A stretch of DNA of 5,536 nt from Actinomycetes bacterium (GTDB taxonomy: Bacteria; Actinomycetota; Actinomycetes; Propionibacteriales; Propionibacteriaceae): contig JAJYQH010000206.1 of the NCBI GenBank assembly GCA_021794705.1, forward strand, positions 1-5,536, given 5' to 3'. Below are positions 4,559 to 5,536 of this stretch, piece after piece (position 1 is the first letter of the stretch; each line of letters opens with the position of its first letter). Under the pieces are notes generated by a model that was given only the letters and a program-made list of their open reading frames with translations, had not been told where the DNA came from and made no database searches. Position numbers and translations under genes: made by a program.

Positions 4559-5536
4559 GTGAGCGATGCCGCGTCCGACCCGTCGACAAGGGACGACGAC
4601 GATCCCCGGGGACCCTACATCGAGTTGTCGCGCGCCGAATGGACCGACCTGGCCGACCATACGGACATCGACCTCGACGAGGCAACCCTCAAGCGGCTGC
4701 GCGGCCTGGGCGACCCGACCAGCCGGGTCGAGGTCGCCGAGATCTACACCCCGCTCACCCAGATGATCCACCTGCACATGCGCCACACGGGTCACCTCTA
4801 CCGGGCCAGTAACGCCTTCCTCGGCTTGTCGGTGCGCCGGACGCCGTTCGTCCTCGGGGTTGCCGGCTCGGTCGCCGTCGGCAAGTCGACGACCGCCCGG
4901 CTGCTGCGCGAGTTGCTGTCCCGCTCCCCCGGGCGGCCCCAGGTCGAGCTCATCACCACCGACGGGTTCCTGCACCCCAACGCGGAACTGGAGCGTCGTG
5001 GCCTGCTCAGCCGCAAGGGCTTCCCCGAGTCGTACGACCGGCGCGCGCTGCTCGCCTTCGTCGTCGACGTCAAGTCGGGAGTCCCGGAGGTGCGGGCCCC
5101 GGTCTACTCGCACATGAGCTACGACATCGTCCCGGGCGAGTACGTCACCGTGGCCCAGCCCGACATCCTCATCGTCGAGGGGCTCAACGTGCTGCAGCCC
5201 GCGCGGACGAGGTCCGACGGCACCACCGGGCTCGCGCTGTCCGACTTCTTCGACTTCAGCATCTACGTCGACGCCGACGAGGCGGTGATCCGGCAGTGGT
5301 TCCTCGACCGGTTCCTCCAACTGCGCCGAACCGCCTTCAGCGACCCCCGCTCCTACTTCACCCGGTACGCCGAGCTCTCCGACGAGCAGGCCATCGCGAC
5401 CGCCAACTCCGTCTGGGACGAGATCAACGGCCCCAACCTGCGCGTCAACATCGCCCCGACCAGGGCACGCGCCACCGCCATCCTGCACAAGGGACCCGAT
5501 CACTCGGTGCAGCGGGTGCGCATCCGCAAGATCTGA
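4559..5536 (+). CDS. coaA: Type I pantothenate kinase
   Basis: Phosphorylates pantothenate with ATP, the first and usually rate-setting step of CoA synthesis; cytoplasmic. With the GTG start the protein has 325 residues (E. coli CoaA 316). [11 protein letters not shown] (18-28) matches the family N-terminus. The Walker A loop is GSVAVGKST (103-111) with Lys109. [10 protein letters not shown] (132-141) holds Asp135. KGFPESYD (153-160) and [10 protein letters not shown] (180-189) follow, with His185. By alignment these match E. coli Lys101, Asp127 and His177, and Arg251 and Asn290 match Arg243 and Asn282. The last residues VRIRKI are typical and the stop ends the window. The start is the least certain part. 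GTG 4559 is preceded by GGTGGA with six bases between and gives a near-normal length. ATG 4487 or GTG 4475 would add 24 or 28 Arg/His-rich residues with no family match. The E. coli enzyme is feedback-inhibited by CoA; the corresponding His is present here. Confidence 0.97.
   Translation: MSDAASDPSTRDDDDPRGPYIELSRAEWTDLADHTDIDLDEATLKRLRGLGDPTSRVEVAEIYTPLTQMIHLHMRHTGHLYRASNAFLGLSVRRTPFVLGVAGSVAVGKSTTARLLRELLSRSPGRPQVELITTDGFLHPNAELERRGLLSRKGFPESYDRRALLAFVVDVKSGVPEVRAPVYSHMSYDIVPGEYVTVAQPDILIVEGLNVLQPARTRSDGTTGLALSDFFDFSIYVDADEAVIRQWFLDRFLQLRRTAFSDPRSYFTRYAELSDEQAIATANSVWDEINGPNLRVNIAPTRARATAILHKGPDHSVQRVRIRKI

Noticed and set aside
4427..5503. A 358-codon minus-strand frame opposite coaA
   Set aside because: It is antisense to a motif-complete CoaA and has shadow composition.
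1..5536. Mobile elements, CRISPR arrays, tRNA or rRNA genes, defence or toxin-antitoxin modules
   Set aside because: No transposase or integrase motifs, spaced direct repeats, cloverleaf-like segments or small paired toxin-antitoxin genes were found; the window reads as ordinary core genome.

Overview
The window comes from a very GC-rich actinobacterium. The coding frames have the strong G/C third-position bias of that phylum, and all five recognisable proteins resemble actinobacterial versions. The holo-ACP synthase is the short type with the run AAKEALAKALGAPAGL that I associate with Streptomyces, Pseudonocardia and Frankia, rather than the mycobacterial type paired with FAS-I. I therefore lean towards a non-mycolate actinomycete, but no species can be named.

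Layout, left to right. Positions 1-3187 hold a leftward (minus-strand) cluster. In transcription order it is glmS (glucosamine-6-phosphate synthase, complete), a 57-base spacer with two GC-rich inverted repeats, acpS (holo-ACP synthase, complete), and nnrD (NAD(P)HX epimerase/dehydratase). nnrD overlaps acpS by one base and runs off the left edge. Positions 3188-3272 are a short promoter region for glmS. It holds a -10-like TACACT seven bases before the ATG and no ribosome-binding site, which suggests a leaderless mRNA. A 19-base dyad covers the putative -35. Positions 3273-3551 encode a 92-residue stand-alone Lrp/AsnC-type ligand-binding (RAM) domain without a DNA-binding part, also leftward. 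A 186-base gap with a GC hairpin follows. Then comes a leftward gene at 3738-4397 for a putative lipoprotein with a Ser/Ala/Gly-rich linker and an unrecognised C-terminal domain. A 161-base divergent intergenic region separates it from rightward coaA (pantothenate kinase, type I), whose stop codon ends the window exactly.

The genes are mostly core metabolism. GlmS makes glucosamine-6-phosphate for peptidoglycan. CoaA starts CoA synthesis. AcpS uses CoA to load 4'-phosphopantetheine on acyl carrier protein. NnrD repairs damaged NAD(P)H. I see no mobile element, CRISPR array, tRNA, rRNA, toxin-antitoxin or defence system, and no convincing new system. The points most worth a second look are regulatory: the dyad at the glmS promoter, the paired palindromes between glmS and acpS, a possible ribosome-binding-site hairpin in the coaA leader, and a stretch of about 600 bases with no TA step that covers the coaA/lipoprotein promoter region. 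No gene-free stretch exceeds 300 bases.
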